In this document: positions 24,233-33,142 of the stretch, piece by piece
How the letters are laid out: each line of letters opens with the position of its first letter
Numbering within the stretch: the stretch's first letter is position 1
Origin: Herbiconiux ginsengi
GTDB taxonomy: Bacteria > Actinomycetota > Actinomycetes > Actinomycetales > Microbacteriaceae
Assembly: GCF_900107435.1 (NCBI RefSeq)
Contig: NZ_FNPZ01000005.1
Coordinates: 154,016 to 218,015 of the forward strand
Direction of reading: 5' to 3'
Length of the DNA: 64,000 nucleotides
Made by a program: the position numbers and the translations under genes
The notes under the pieces: generated by a model
The model's database searches: none
The model's input: the letters and a program-made list of their open reading frames with translations, nothing else
What the model was told of the DNA's origin: nothing

Positions 24233-25791
24233 AGCGTGCTCTGTTGAAGTAGCCAGGCCGCTTGCCGGAGCGCAAGAGCGACTATTGTGAGGGTCGGGTT
24301 GGCGGCGGCGCTGGTGGTGAACACGGACCCGTCCGAGACAAACAGGTTGGGTACCCCGTGCACGCGCCCCCACCTGTCTACGACGCCGTCGTCGGGGTGG
24401 GCACTCATGCGGGCGGTACCGAGGTTGTGGCCGGACGGCGTCGGAGGGGCAGTCGAGACGCTGGCAGCGTCCACAGCGCCATACAGGGCACGGGACTTTG
24501 TATAGGCGTCTTCGCGCATCGCCACGTCGGCAGGATGATCGTCGTAGTGCACATTGGGTACGGGCAGGCCATGCTGGTCGACCCGGTCACCGAGTGTGAT
24601 CCGATTGGTCGCCTGGGACATGTCCTCACCGCTGATCCAGATGCCGGCCGTGTGGGAGTAGTGCTCCATCATTTCAGCGAACTCGCGCCCCCAACCATGC
24701 GGCTGCGCGAATCGGGCGAAGGCGATGGGGCCGAGCGCGATCAGTTCAAGGTAGTAGCCCCCCGCAAAAGCACGATGCGGGTCGTGGCGGGACTCATCGG
24801 CGATAATCCCAGCCATGGATTCGCCCCGGTGGAAGTTCACTGGCCGTTCGAACCGGGCGAACACGTTCCCGGACACGTGGCGTGTGTAGTGTCGCCCCAC
24901 CTGATCGGAGTGATTGCCGAGCCCGGCGGGGGAACGTCGACTCGTAGATAGCAGCAGCAGCCGTGGAGTTTCGATCGCGTTGCCGGCAACAGCAACGGCC
25001 CGGGCCCGCTGGAACTGTACGGCTCCGGAACCGTCCAGGTAAGCCACCCCGGTGACCCGCCCGTTCTCACCTTGTTCGATGGAGAACGCGTGCGAGTTGG
25101 CGCGCAGATCAAGGTTGCCCGTGGCGATGGCCCGCGGTATCTCGCTGACCAGCGGCGACCATTTGGAACCCTGTCGGTCGCCCTGGAAGTTGAATCCGTC
25201 CTGGACGGTACCGGGGCGACCGTCGTACGGGTCGACGTTGGTCGCGTAGGGCCCGGTGGCGAAGTGCCGGTAGCCCACTCTCTCGGCGCCTGCGGCGAAG
25301 ACTTTGTAGTTGTTGTTCGCGGGCAGCGGCCGCCGGCCGTGCCGGTGCGATACACCGAGCCGACGCTCCGCTTCGGCGTAATGGGCGATCAGGTCGGGCA
25401 GGCCAATAGGCCAGTCCGCAATGCTGGTGCCGCTGATCTCACCGTAGGTTGTGCGCGCCGCGAACTCGTGCGCTTTGAACCGGGGGGTGAGTCCGGTCCA
25501 GATAAGTGTGGTCCCACCCACTGCTTTGACCATGTTCGCTGGACTACCGGGAAAATCGTTCCCGAGCTGCCAGGTACCGGAGGTTGTGCGCAGGTCGTTC
25601 CATCCCAGGAGGCGTTGCGCTTCGCGTTCATCGTTGACGAAGTCCTCCTTTGCCAGCCACGGGCCAGCTTCTAGCATCACGACCTTCTTGCCGGCCTGGG
25701 TGAGAACCGAGGCGAGGGTTGCGCCACCAGGACCGCTTCCAATGACAACGAGGACGTCTTCATCAGCGAGATCGAATCGTCTGCTCACCAC
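24229..25791 (-). CDS. GMC-family FAD oxidoreductase, large subunit
   Basis: 520 residues. FAD motif IGSGPGGATLASVLTQAG (17-34), then VVMLEAGPW. The C-terminus has GHNLGTARM with His455, and AAANPTLTI with Asn498, the His/Asn pair that oxidises alcohols in glucose-methanol-choline enzymes. The short loop pattern and the separate small subunit resemble glucoside 3-dehydrogenase, gluconate dehydrogenase and C-glycoside 3-oxidase types. No Tat signal is present, so it looks cytosolic, unlike the exported membrane-bound forms. The start is GTG at 25791 or the adjacent GTG at 25788, overlapping the small-subunit stop. Confidence 0.9.
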   Translation of the reverse strand: MVSRRFDLADEDVLVVIGSGPGGATLASVLTQAGKKVVMLEAGPWLAKEDFVNDEREAQRLLGWNDLRTTSGTWQLGNDFPGSPANMVKAVGGTTLIWTGLTPRFKAHEFAARTTYGEISGTSIADWPIGLPDLIAHYAEAERRLGVSHRHGRRPLPANNNYKVFAAGAERVGYRHFATGPYATNVDPYDGRPGTVQDGFNFQGDRQGSKWSPLVSEIPRAIATGNLDLRANSHAFSIEQGENGRVTGVAYLDGSGAVQFQRARAVAVAGNAIETPRLLLLSTSRRSPAGLGNHSDQVGRHYTRHVSGNVFARFERPVNFHRGESMAGIIADESRHDPHRAFAGGYYLELIALGPIAFARFAQPHGWGREFAEMMEHYSHTAGIWISGEDMSQATNRITLGDRVDQHGLPVPNVHYDDHPADVAMREDAYTKSRALYGAVDAASVSTAPPTPSGHNLGTARMSAHPDDGVVDRWGRVHGVPNLFVSDGSVFTTSAAANPTLTIVALALRQAAWLLQQSTL

Positions 25792-26246
25792 GGCTCACCG
25801 TCGCCTAGCGTGTGGTCGGGCCCGATCTCGATCATTGGCTCGGTGGATTCCGCAATGCGTGGTTCGGGCAGCCATGTCAGATCGTTGAATCCGCGGTGGA
25901 GGTATCCGCCAAGGTGATGCGACGGGCCTTCATATCCGATTCGCGCCCACACCGCCGGATCCCCGTAAATGCTGGGGATGACCAGTTGACGGAAGGCGCG
26001 GAACCAGTCTTCATCAGTTTGACCTTCCAGCCATGTCAGCAATAGCTCGTCGCTCGCATCCGGCTCCCTGATCTGTTCGAGCGCGCGGCGAATCCGCAGA
26101 CCGACAAGAGGGTCGGTGGCAGCGTGTGCCAGCGCATCTGCGGCGGCACACCGGTAGACCTCGTCGGGGACGTCATGCGGAAAGGCGATCCGCGCGACGC
26201 GTGCCCCGATAGAGACGAGCTCGTCTGCGACTGAGTCGTGTTGCAT
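25785..26246 (-). CDS. GMC oxidoreductase small subunit (gluconate 2-dehydrogenase subunit 3-like)
   Basis: 153 residues, mostly helical. The C-terminal block IYGDPAVWARIGYEGPSHHL, then GYLHRGFNDLTWLPEPR, is characteristic of the gamma subunit of gluconate 2-dehydrogenase and of glucoside 3-dehydrogenase small subunits. The usual Tat signal is missing, matching the large subunit. It overlaps the large-subunit start, so the pair is made together. Confidence 0.82.
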   Translation of the reverse strand: MQHDSVADELVSIGARVARIAFPHDVPDEVYRCAAADALAHAATDPLVGLRIRRALEQIREPDASDELLLTWLEGQTDEDWFRAFRQLVIPSIYGDPAVWARIGYEGPSHHLGGYLHRGFNDLTWLPEPRIAESTEPMIEIGPDHTLGDGEPW

Positions 26247-26269
26247 AAGAATGTTGTGTCGGTTGTGGC

Positions 26270-26701
26270 TTAGCCCAGTGCTGCCACACCCGCCTCGGCG
26301 ATCAGTTGGTCCTGCTCGTTGCTGCCTCCGCTGACACCTACCGCTCCGACGACATCACCGTCAGAGAGTACGGGGAGGCCGCCCGCGAGCGGGGTGAGGC
26401 GGTCGATGCTCTTCAGCCCGTAGCCGAATTCGGGGTCGCCCTGAGAGATGCCGTACCAGGCGTTGGTGGGTGTGTTGGTGCTGGCGGCGCTGAAGGCCTT
26501 ATCTTGCGCGACCTGCACACTGGCAAACGGGGCATCGTCAAGACGTTCGAGCAGGATGAGGCGTCCCGCCGCGTCAGTGACCGCGACGGTCACGGGGATG
26601 GAAAGGGACTGGGCGTGTTCGATAGCGGCACGCACGATGGCACGCGCCCCGTCGATAGTGAGCTGGCGAGTGGTGCGCACGAGGGCGTTGTGGGTAGTCA
26701 T
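26270..26701 (-). CDS. GlcG/HbpS family protein
   Basis: 143 residues. LTIDGARAIVRAAIEHAQSL and TVAVTDAAGRLILLERLDDA, then GGLPVLSDGDVVGAVGVSGG, follow the GlcG/HbpS (DUF336) pattern completely. Members bind haem or act as accessory proteins; in glycolate, propanediol and aromatic clusters their role is unclear. GGAGAACC precedes the ATG. It lies between the oxidoreductase subunits and the alcohol dehydrogenase within one operon. Confidence 0.88.
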   Translation of the reverse strand: MTTHNALVRTTRQLTIDGARAIVRAAIEHAQSLSIPVTVAVTDAAGRLILLERLDDAPFASVQVAQDKAFSAASTNTPTNAWYGISQGDPEFGYGLKSIDRLTPLAGGLPVLSDGDVVGAVGVSGGSNEQDQLIAEAGVAALG

Positions 26702-26721
26702 TGTGGTTCTCCAGGTGGTGG

Positions 26722-27750
26722 TTAGGGGATGAGGAGGGGACGGCCCACGACCCGGCCAGCTCGCATGTCGCCGATGGCTGACTGGAAGTCTTCGAGCGCG
26801 TAGCTGGTGTACGGAGATCGGATTGCAGGTGCGCGGGTGTGGACGAGCGCTTCGAGTTCGGTGTGAGTGCCGACGAGGTTGAACAGGATGGTCAATTCGG
26901 CAACGACCGCGGTGAGTGTGTCGATGGTGAGGGTTCCTCCGGCGCCGACGATGGAGACCGTGCCGCCTCGGGCGGCGAGCGCGACCGCGATGTCGGCGCT
27001 ATCGGACGAGCCGACGAAATCGAACACCAGATCGTATCCATCCGGCGCAATCGTGCGTGCTTGATCCTGAGCGCGTGCGCCAACGCTCGTGACGACCTCG
27101 TTGGCGCCGAGCTCGCGGGCCAGAGCGGTCTTTGCGGGGTTCGGTTCCAACGCGACGATCCTGCCAGGAATTGCCGCGCGCAGGAGCTGCAGGCCGAACA
27201 GGCCAACGCCTCCTAAACCGATCACGGCGGCGTTGGTACCGGTCGGAAAAGTGCGGAGCGCCCTCTGGACCGCATGGTAGGCAGTCAGGCCCGCGTCGGT
27301 GAGTGGGCACAGCGCGAGCAGATCGGCGTCCGCGTCCACCCGGACGAGTGCTCGCTCGTCGACACGAATGTACTCCGCCCAGCCGCCTAGTGTGGACCCG
27401 TCCACGCCGGGGAAGGTTCGCGTGGGGCAGTACATGTCGGCGCCGCGTCGGCACGCGGCGCACACCCCACAGGTGGAGACCGGGTGAAGGATGACCGCAT
27501 CACCGATGGCGACCGCCGTGACAGCCTCGCCAACTTCGCGCACCCACCCGGTTGTTTCATGGCCCGGCACGTAGGGGAAGTGCGGCACACCGTACGCGGC
27601 CACCAAACCCCCTTGCATCGTCTCGATATCGGTCTGGCACACCCCTGCCGCCGCGACCTGCACGATCACATCTGTCGGACGACGCAAAAGAGGCGTTTCG
27701 ATATCCCTGAGCGCCACACGCCCGAATTCTTCGATGACGACCGCCTTCAC
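26722..27750 (-). CDS. Zinc-dependent alcohol dehydrogenase (MDR family)
   Basis: 342 residues. Catalytic zinc ligands: Cys38 (GVCQTD) and the His of PGHETTG; the structural zinc uses the four Cys of CGVCAACRRGADMYC. The NAD motif is GLGGVGLFGLQLL, then ALEPN with an acidic residue favouring NAD. It should oxidise a primary or secondary alcohol. The start ATG overlaps the preceding aldolase-family stop by 4 nt. Confidence 0.92.
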   Translation of the reverse strand: MKAVVIEEFGRVALRDIETPLLRRPTDVIVQVAAAGVCQTDIETMQGGLVAAYGVPHFPYVPGHETTGWVREVGEAVTAVAIGDAVILHPVSTCGVCAACRRGADMYCPTRTFPGVDGSTLGGWAEYIRVDERALVRVDADADLLALCPLTDAGLTAYHAVQRALRTFPTGTNAAVIGLGGVGLFGLQLLRAAIPGRIVALEPNPAKTALARELGANEVVTSVGARAQDQARTIAPDGYDLVFDFVGSSDSADIAVALAARGGTVSIVGAGGTLTIDTLTAVVAELTILFNLVGTHTELEALVHTRAPAIRSPYTSYALEDFQSAIGDMRAGRVVGRPLLIP

Positions 27751-28760
27751 GCCGTCACCTCGAACGGGGCAAAGGTGCGATCCACGGCGGCGAGCATGCG
27801 TTCTCGGTCTGCCTCCGCCACCGGCCGCAGAGGGGCGCGAAGGTGGGCCGCGTCGATGACACCAAGGTGCACGAGAGCCTCCTTGAGGCGAGAACGGTTG
27901 TCGCGGATCGGTTCGCCGTACATCACTGAGGCTAGCGGCGCGATCCGCTCAGCGTCCCAACGGATCGCCTCGGCGATACGGCCGGCGTGCACCAGGTCAT
28001 GCAGCCGTAGAGTTGCCGCGCCTGCCAGGCCCGCGAAACCGAGGAGGCTGCCGTGAGCGCCGAGGATGTAAGACTCGAGGATGAAGTTGTCGCATCCGGT
28101 GAGAAGCTCCACGTTGGGGAAACTCTGCGTCAGCAAGTCGCGTGTGCGCACGTAGGCGCGCGCATCGAACGAGGCGTCCTTGACCGCAGCGATCAGGTCC
28201 GGCACCGCGCACAGCGGCGCGAGGGTGTCCGGTGTCAGGGTGACGCCACCCACATCGGCCATCAGGCTAAATGCGATCAGTGGAAGCCCCGCCTCCCGAG
28301 TGGCGGAGTAGTACCCGACAAGCGCGTCTGTGCTCACAGTCGTACCCGCGAACGCGGGCGGGGTGAACATGAGCAGAGCATCCGTCCCTGCCGTGGCAAG
28401 ATCGCTCGCAAGCTGCTTCGCGGCACGGTCGTGGGTGGCGATCAGCCCTGACACGAGGTAGACGGTGTCCCCGAATTCTTCCCGCACCGCGTCGGCCGTC
28501 CGCAGCCGCTCCGGGTTGTCCAAGTGTGCTCCTTCGCCGGTGTCGGCGTTGATCGCGAAGGCGGTTATGCCCTGCTCATCTGCCAGCCACCGCAAATATC
28601 GGCGGAAGGCAACGAAGTCAGGGTCTCCGTTGGCCGCCATCGGAAGGGCGACGGATGCGATCACCTTGTGGGACGCGATTGTCATGTGGTGGGGTCCATT
28701 CTCTTCGGTCTCTTCCGCGAGGGTCGCGTTGGCGGGTGGATGGTTGCGGAGCTCTGTCAC
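27747..28760 (-). CDS. Dihydrodipicolinate synthase-family aldolase/lyase
   Basis: A class I aldolase barrel of 337 residues (312 if started at the ATG at 28685, which better fits the family's N-terminus; the GTG at 28760 is kept because it overlaps the RibB stop as GTGA). INADTGEG takes the place of the family's GTTGE pyruvate-binding loop; the Schiff-base Lys lies in LIAAVKDAS, and GCDNFILESYILGAHGSLLG follows. The substrate Tyr is not obvious. Family members split or join pyruvate and aldehydes, or dehydrate sugar acids. Confidence 0.85.
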   Translation of the reverse strand: MTELRNHPPANATLAEETEENGPHHMTIASHKVIASVALPMAANGDPDFVAFRRYLRWLADEQGITAFAINADTGEGAHLDNPERLRTADAVREEFGDTVYLVSGLIATHDRAAKQLASDLATAGTDALLMFTPPAFAGTTVSTDALVGYYSATREAGLPLIAFSLMADVGGVTLTPDTLAPLCAVPDLIAAVKDASFDARAYVRTRDLLTQSFPNVELLTGCDNFILESYILGAHGSLLGFAGLAGAATLRLHDLVHAGRIAEAIRWDAERIAPLASVMYGEPIRDNRSRLKEALVHLGVIDAAHLRAPLRPVAEADRERMLAAVDRTFAPFEVTA

Positions 28761-29431
28761 GGCACACGCTGCCTAGACGACGCGGGCCGATGCGGCTGCG
28801 TCCTATCGCGCTCATTCAGCCAATCGATCAGGCACTCGATAGAGGTCACGGGCAGGCCGTCCCGATCACCGGTGGTCAACAGTTCCGCCATCCGCATGGT
28901 GGAGCCATCGCTCGAGATCATCTCGCCGATTACGCCTACCGGCGGCAGGCCGGCCGCGCGCAGGAGCTCCACGGCAGCTTCAGTGTGGCCGGCTCGTTGG
29001 CGGACACCGCCGTCCACGGCGCGCACGGGCAGGATGTGTCCGGGTCGGATAAACGACGTAGCCGTCGAGTCCGCGGCCCCCAGAAGATTCAGCGTACGTG
29101 CCCGGTCGTGAGCGCTGATGCCGGTACCAATACCCGTCGCGGCGTCAATCGACACCGTGTAGGCCGTGCGACGAGGGTCCTGGTTGTCGCGGACCATGAG
29201 GGGAAGCTCAAGGGCGTCTGCGAGCTCCCCCGGCAGTGGCGCGCACAGATACCCGGAGGTGTTGCGGACCATCCACGCGATCCAGTGCGGTGTGGCAAGA
29301 GCCGCGGACATGATCGCGTCGCCTTCATTCTCCCGGTCGGCGGCGTCACAGACGAGGACGGGACGGCCGGCACGGAGAGTCTCGAGCACGTCGGGAACGG
29401 ACGCCAGCGTGGATGGTGTGCTCACCGTCAC
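28757..29431 (-). CDS. ribB: 3,4-dihydroxy-2-butanone-4-phosphate synthase
   Basis: 224 residues of RibB without a RibA domain. The acidic loop DRENEGDAIM, RTAYTVSID, FIRPGHILPV and GHTEAAVELLRAAGL give the metal and substrate sites. It makes the four-carbon unit of riboflavin from ribulose 5-phosphate. The position after DRENEGD reads AIMSAAL rather than the usual LIMAAE, so one acidic residue is lost. Inside a catabolic operon next to a flavin reductase and opposite a flavin monooxygenase, it probably raises flavin supply. It overlaps both neighbours by GTGA. Confidence 0.92.
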   Translation of the reverse strand: MTVSTPSTLASVPDVLETLRAGRPVLVCDAADRENEGDAIMSAALATPHWIAWMVRNTSGYLCAPLPGELADALELPLMVRDNQDPRRTAYTVSIDAATGIGTGISAHDRARTLNLLGAADSTATSFIRPGHILPVRAVDGGVRQRAGHTEAAVELLRAAGLPPVGVIGEMISSDGSTMRMAELLTTGDRDGLPVTSIECLIDWLNERDRTQPHRPASSRQRVP

Positions 29432-29922
29432 GTCAGAGTCCGGAAGGCGCGGTCGAAAAACATGAGGGGACGCCGCGTCGTTCCCTCGATCAGGTCGCGG
29501 ACGCCACCGACCGCGATCATGTGGTCCCCACCGTCGTGAGTGGCAACCAGCTCACACTCGATCCACGCGACACACCCCGCAAGACGAGGCACCCCGGACC
29601 GTCCGGGTGTCCACTCGACGTTCTCGAATCTGTCGGTGCCCGATTTGGCGAAGGCGAGTGCCAACTCCTCCTGATGCTCCCCCAGCACGTTCACCACGAA
29701 CCGACCTGAGTCGACAATCTTCGGCCAGGACGTGGAGGTGCGGGACACATTGACCGAGATCAACGGCGGAGCGAGCGACAGGGACGAGAACGCCTGCAAC
29801 GTGAAACCCACAGGGCCGTCATCAGTCATTCCGGTGATCACAGTCAACCCCGTGCCGAACAGGGCCATAGTTTCGCGCATAGCCGCCGCGCCGACAAGTT
29901 CCCGTGTTGCTTCCTGAACCAC
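29428..29922 (-). CDS. Flavin reductase (FMN-binding split barrel)
   Basis: 164 residues: MALFGTGLTVITGMTDDGPV, GFTLQAFSSLSLAPPLISVN, FVVNVLGEHQEELALAFAKS and the C-terminal DHMIAVGGV. This is the standard short flavin reductase that supplies free reduced flavin to a separate oxygenase; the LLM oxygenase transcribed divergently is the obvious partner. The GTG at 29922 has GGAGG upstream. It is the first gene of an eight-gene minus-strand operon. Confidence 0.92.
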   Translation of the reverse strand: MVQEATRELVGAAAMRETMALFGTGLTVITGMTDDGPVGFTLQAFSSLSLAPPLISVNVSRTSTSWPKIVDSGRFVVNVLGEHQEELALAFAKSGTDRFENVEWTPGRSGVPRLAGCVAWIECELVATHDGGDHMIAVGGVRDLIEGTTRRPLMFFDRAFRTLT

Positions 29923-30235
29923 GATGTTCCTCCACTCCTAGATCACCACGAGAAACACCGTCCCATGTGTGAAGGTTGCAGTTCAAGGGCGGAATGCCGG
30001 AAGAATCGACGCAGCTGAATGTGAAAACCCCACACCCATTGGTCAAGCAAATGTGGCAGCTTGACCATTGTCCTCACCATGCCACCCCGCAAAACTGAAC
30101 CATGATCGAACGACATCGTCGATGAACATGACGGTGATGAGATTCCGGGGCGACGATGCACCGACGTTCGAGACAGGTACTGGATCCAACTCGCTCAGGG
30201 ATGAGGGGGTTGGACGGACTGAAAGAGGATGATGA
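29923..30235. promoter_or_regulatory. Divergent promoter region with 9-bp inverted repeat
   Basis: The spacer holds the inverted repeat TGGTCAAGC-N10-GCTTGACCA at 30040-30067, roughly midway between the two starts and well placed for the PucR-type regulator encoded nearby. A looser repeat TCCAAC...GTTGGA lies at 30183-30214. I looked for an FMN riboswitch because of ribB and did not find its conserved core. Confidence 0.5.
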
Positions 30236-31444
30236 ATGGTCAACAACGGCTTCAAGACTGTCGAGACGATGCGCGGCCCCTTCGACCCGGGCGGACAGCC
30301 GGACCTGGAAACGGGACAGCCCCTGCAGCTCGGATTCTTCGGCTGGAACGTACGCGCGGGGATGACGGCATCGAAGGCGGTCCTCACGGACGAAGCGCGG
30401 CTCGCTGACTATTGGGTGTGGGAGCGCTCAAGCAAGCTCATCAAGCTGGCCGAAGATATCGGCTTCGATTACCAAGTGCCGTTCGGGCGGTGGATCGGTG
30501 GGGGCGGCGCCACCAACTTCAACGGCGCGGCGCTGGATTTCCTGGCCAGCGCTGCCGCCACCGCGCCGATCACCGAAAGGATGGGTGTGATCTCGACCGC
30601 ACACATCACCTACGGTTTCCACCCCCTGCATATCGCGAAGTTCGGCGCCACCATCGATCACATCTCCAACGGTCGGTGGGGTTTGAACATCGTGTCGGGC
30701 TATCAGGCACAGGAGCGTGCGGCGTTCGGCCGCCTCGACGAACTTGACCACGACGAAGCGTACGACATGGCCGAAGAATTCGTCGTCCTCATGAAACACC
30801 TCTGGCATGAGAAGGAACGCTTCAACTTCGAGGGCAAGTACTACCAGTCCTATGGTGCCGTCGTCGCTCCTGGCCCGTCCCGCAACCCTCGGCCGGTGTT
30901 GATGAACGCCGGCGGTTCACCCAAGGGCATCGACTTCGCGGTGCGTAACGTCGACGTCGTCTTCACCCTGGCCCCGTCGCTCGAGGGATACCGGGAAAAA
31001 GTGTCCCAAATTCGTGAGCTGTCCACGAAATACAACCGAAAAGTGAAGATCGCGACCATGTCATGGGCATCGATCGAGGCCACCGACGAACTGGCCGAAG
31101 AACGCCTGGCATGGTACGAGGACCAGATCGACCTGGAGGCCGTCTACGGCTACTACCAGGCCCTCGCCGGAATCGACACCTTCGGCGCCGGCGACACATC
31201 CCCGAAATCAGACGACTACCCCGAGTACAAAGGACTGACCAAAGAGTTCGTCAAAACCTTCAGCCTCGGCATGACATCTCCCCGGCTCTACGGCTCCCCC
31301 GAAACCGTCGCGGAAAAGATTCGTGCACTCCATGATGTCGGCATCGAAAGCCTGTTCATCAACTTCGCCGACCCGCAGAAGGGCCTGCACCAGATGCAGG
31401 ACGATGTCTTGCCGATCCTCCGCAAAATGGGGCTTCGCAAGTAG
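30236..31444 (+). CDS. LLM-class FMN-dependent monooxygenase (RutA/SfnG-like)
   Basis: 402 residues of the bacterial-luciferase-like TIM barrel. GFDYQVPFGRWIGGGGATNF, ISTAHITYGFHPLHIAKFGA, HISNGRWGLNIVSGYQAQER and PSRNPRPVLMNAGGSP match the RutA/SfnG/nitrilotriacetate branch in order. These enzymes use reduced FMN and O2 to oxygenate N-heterocycles, sulfones or amines. With a nucleobase-type permease and PucR-type regulator downstream, a heterocyclic substrate is likely but unproven. GAGG stands before the ATG. Confidence 0.92.
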   Translation: MVNNGFKTVETMRGPFDPGGQPDLETGQPLQLGFFGWNVRAGMTASKAVLTDEARLADYWVWERSSKLIKLAEDIGFDYQVPFGRWIGGGGATNFNGAALDFLASAAATAPITERMGVISTAHITYGFHPLHIAKFGATIDHISNGRWGLNIVSGYQAQERAAFGRLDELDHDEAYDMAEEFVVLMKHLWHEKERFNFEGKYYQSYGAVVAPGPSRNPRPVLMNAGGSPKGIDFAVRNVDVVFTLAPSLEGYREKVSQIRELSTKYNRKVKIATMSWASIEATDELAEERLAWYEDQIDLEAVYGYYQALAGIDTFGAGDTSPKSDDYPEYKGLTKEFVKTFSLGMTSPRLYGSPETVAEKIRALHDVGIESLFINFADPQKGLHQMQDDVLPILRKMGLRK

Positions 31445-31645
31445 ACCACCGATCAGAACAGACAGGTTCGCAATGCCGCCGCCCTCACCATGTACGCACT
31501 GCAGGTCTGGGGAATCCTCTCGAGCGCGTGGGTGCGCCTACCGGAAACCGAACCGGATGAGAAAGCAAATGAGGAACAGTCGCGCGGCGATGTCACAGGC
31601 GGGTCTGAGCTGAGCGCCTTGCCTCTGCGGCGGTACGATGCCCGG

Positions 31646-32827
31646 GTGGCGTCCGAGTCCAAACTGAACTACACCCCCGATGTTGAAGCGATGACCACGC
31701 TCATCGTCGAGAAGGTGTGGAACGAGTACCCCGGATACTCTTCTGAGTTCTTTCAGCAGACGGATTTGATCCCCTCCACGAGGGCAAATCTGAACTTGGC
31801 GTTGCGTGTGCTGCGGGATGGGAAGGTCCCCACCTATGAGGACCTCTCCCACGCCCGCAGCGTCGGGGCAATTAGGGCGCGCCAGCTGGTGCCGCTGGAA
31901 TCAGTCATCCAAGCCTTCCGGCTCACGGAACGGGTGCTGATGTTGGACTTGTTCGCGGACACGCGCGAGTTGGTCGATTTCCGGGCCGGGACAGTCGCTG
32001 ATCTTCTGACCTCCACTTTTGATGCGCTCACACAACAGATAATCAATTCGTACCGCGAAACGTTCACCGCTGCCGAAGAGGCCCTGCGATCAGCGGAGAA
32101 CCAACTGGTATCGACCGTCGCGAGCGGCCTGACCCTGAACGACGTCGAGATGGAAGACTGGCGACGGCTGCTCTCCGTAGACGTGGAGACCCCCGTCGTG
32201 TCGATCGCGATCTTATGGCCACCGGGGGTTGACCAGCTGGAAACGCAACGCGCACTGCGACGGCTCAAAACCCGGCTTGAACTGACCAATCATGCACGGG
32301 TGCTCACCGGCAACGTGGCAGACGCAACCCTTGTGCTCGTCGTCGCAGCGGAGGAAGCAGATCAGGGGGACGCCGCTCTGAGAGCGGCGATCGAGGCGGC
32401 CAGGATTCCTGATGGGTGCGCGGTGGGAGTAGGGCAGCCAGCGCAGAACCTTCGCACCGCCAGCGCCGGCTGCCAACAATCCATCGATGCGGCAAAGGTT
32501 GCCGAGACCCGGCCCGCCGAGCGCGTTGCTTTCTACCATGAGGTGCTCATCGAACAGCTGCTGCGGGCACGGCCGCACATGAGCAACCTCCTCGCGGCAT
32601 CCCGGCTCAACGGTTTGGACAGCAACCCGCAGCTTCGAGAGACGCTCGTGTCCCTCATTGACAACAATCTCTCCCAAGCCAAGGTCGCCAGGCAGCTGTA
32701 TGTGCACATCAATACTGTCGCGAACCGGGTGCGGCGAATACACGAGCTCACCGGGTTCGACCCGCTGAACCTCACAGACCTGATTGAGATGGCCGTCGCT
32801 CTCCGCTGGGAAAAACTTCAGGACTGA
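31646..32827 (+). CDS. PucR/CdaR-family transcriptional regulator
   Basis: About 393 residues. The C-terminal 52 residues form the PucR helix-turn-helix (LSQAKVARQLYVHINTVANR, then VRRIHELTGFDP). The middle holds a GGDEF-like CdaR domain, and the N-terminal 170 residues are a helical sensor with VEKVWNEYPGYSSEFF. The start is uncertain: I use the GTG at 31646, since the upstream frame to 31490 is not protein-like; the ATG at 31691 is possible. PucR-type proteins respond to purine or allantoin-like ligands. It is likely the local activator of the divergent operons. Confidence 0.85.
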   Translation: MASESKLNYTPDVEAMTTLIVEKVWNEYPGYSSEFFQQTDLIPSTRANLNLALRVLRDGKVPTYEDLSHARSVGAIRARQLVPLESVIQAFRLTERVLMLDLFADTRELVDFRAGTVADLLTSTFDALTQQIINSYRETFTAAEEALRSAENQLVSTVASGLTLNDVEMEDWRRLLSVDVETPVVSIAILWPPGVDQLETQRALRRLKTRLELTNHARVLTGNVADATLVLVVAAEEADQGDAALRAAIEAARIPDGCAVGVGQPAQNLRTASAGCQQSIDAAKVAETRPAERVAFYHEVLIEQLLRARPHMSNLLAASRLNGLDSNPQLRETLVSLIDNNLSQAKVARQLYVHINTVANRVRRIHELTGFDPLNLTDLIEMAVALRWEKLQD

Positions 32828-32848
32828 CCCTCCCCAAACTGCCTCAAA

Positions 32849-32878
32849 ACCGCCGGTCAAGACATCCAGATCGGCGGT
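32849..32878 (+). terminator. Weak hairpin after the regulator gene
   Basis: Arms ACCGCCG and CGGCGGT with a 16-nt loop, followed by CTT. It ends the LLM-PucR unit before the 315-bp spacer that precedes the SRPBCC gene; that spacer also holds GTGACGATCGCAC at 32932-32944, an imperfect palindrome of possible operator use. Confidence 0.35.
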
Positions 32879-33142
32879 CTTCGAGCGCGCCGCCGTGCGA
32901 CTCAACTCGCTTCGCCGACAGGGGGCAACTGTGACGATCGCACAGTTGCGATGCGTCATTTCGTAGGCCGTTGATCCATTCCTTGCGACCGTGGAAAGTC
33001 CCATGCTGAGACAGCCCCGGGAGCGCGGCCCGTACCCACCCGTCCCGCTCAGCCCGGTGCGAATATCACAATTTCGCTCGTTCCTGACGGCACGGTCACC
33101 TACCGCACCGCCACGGTCACGAGCTAGACGGAAGGAACTGCC

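Noticed and set aside
29923..30235. Possible FMN riboswitch linked to ribB
   Set aside because: The conserved aptamer segments are not seen; the spacer instead holds inverted repeats suited to a protein regulator.
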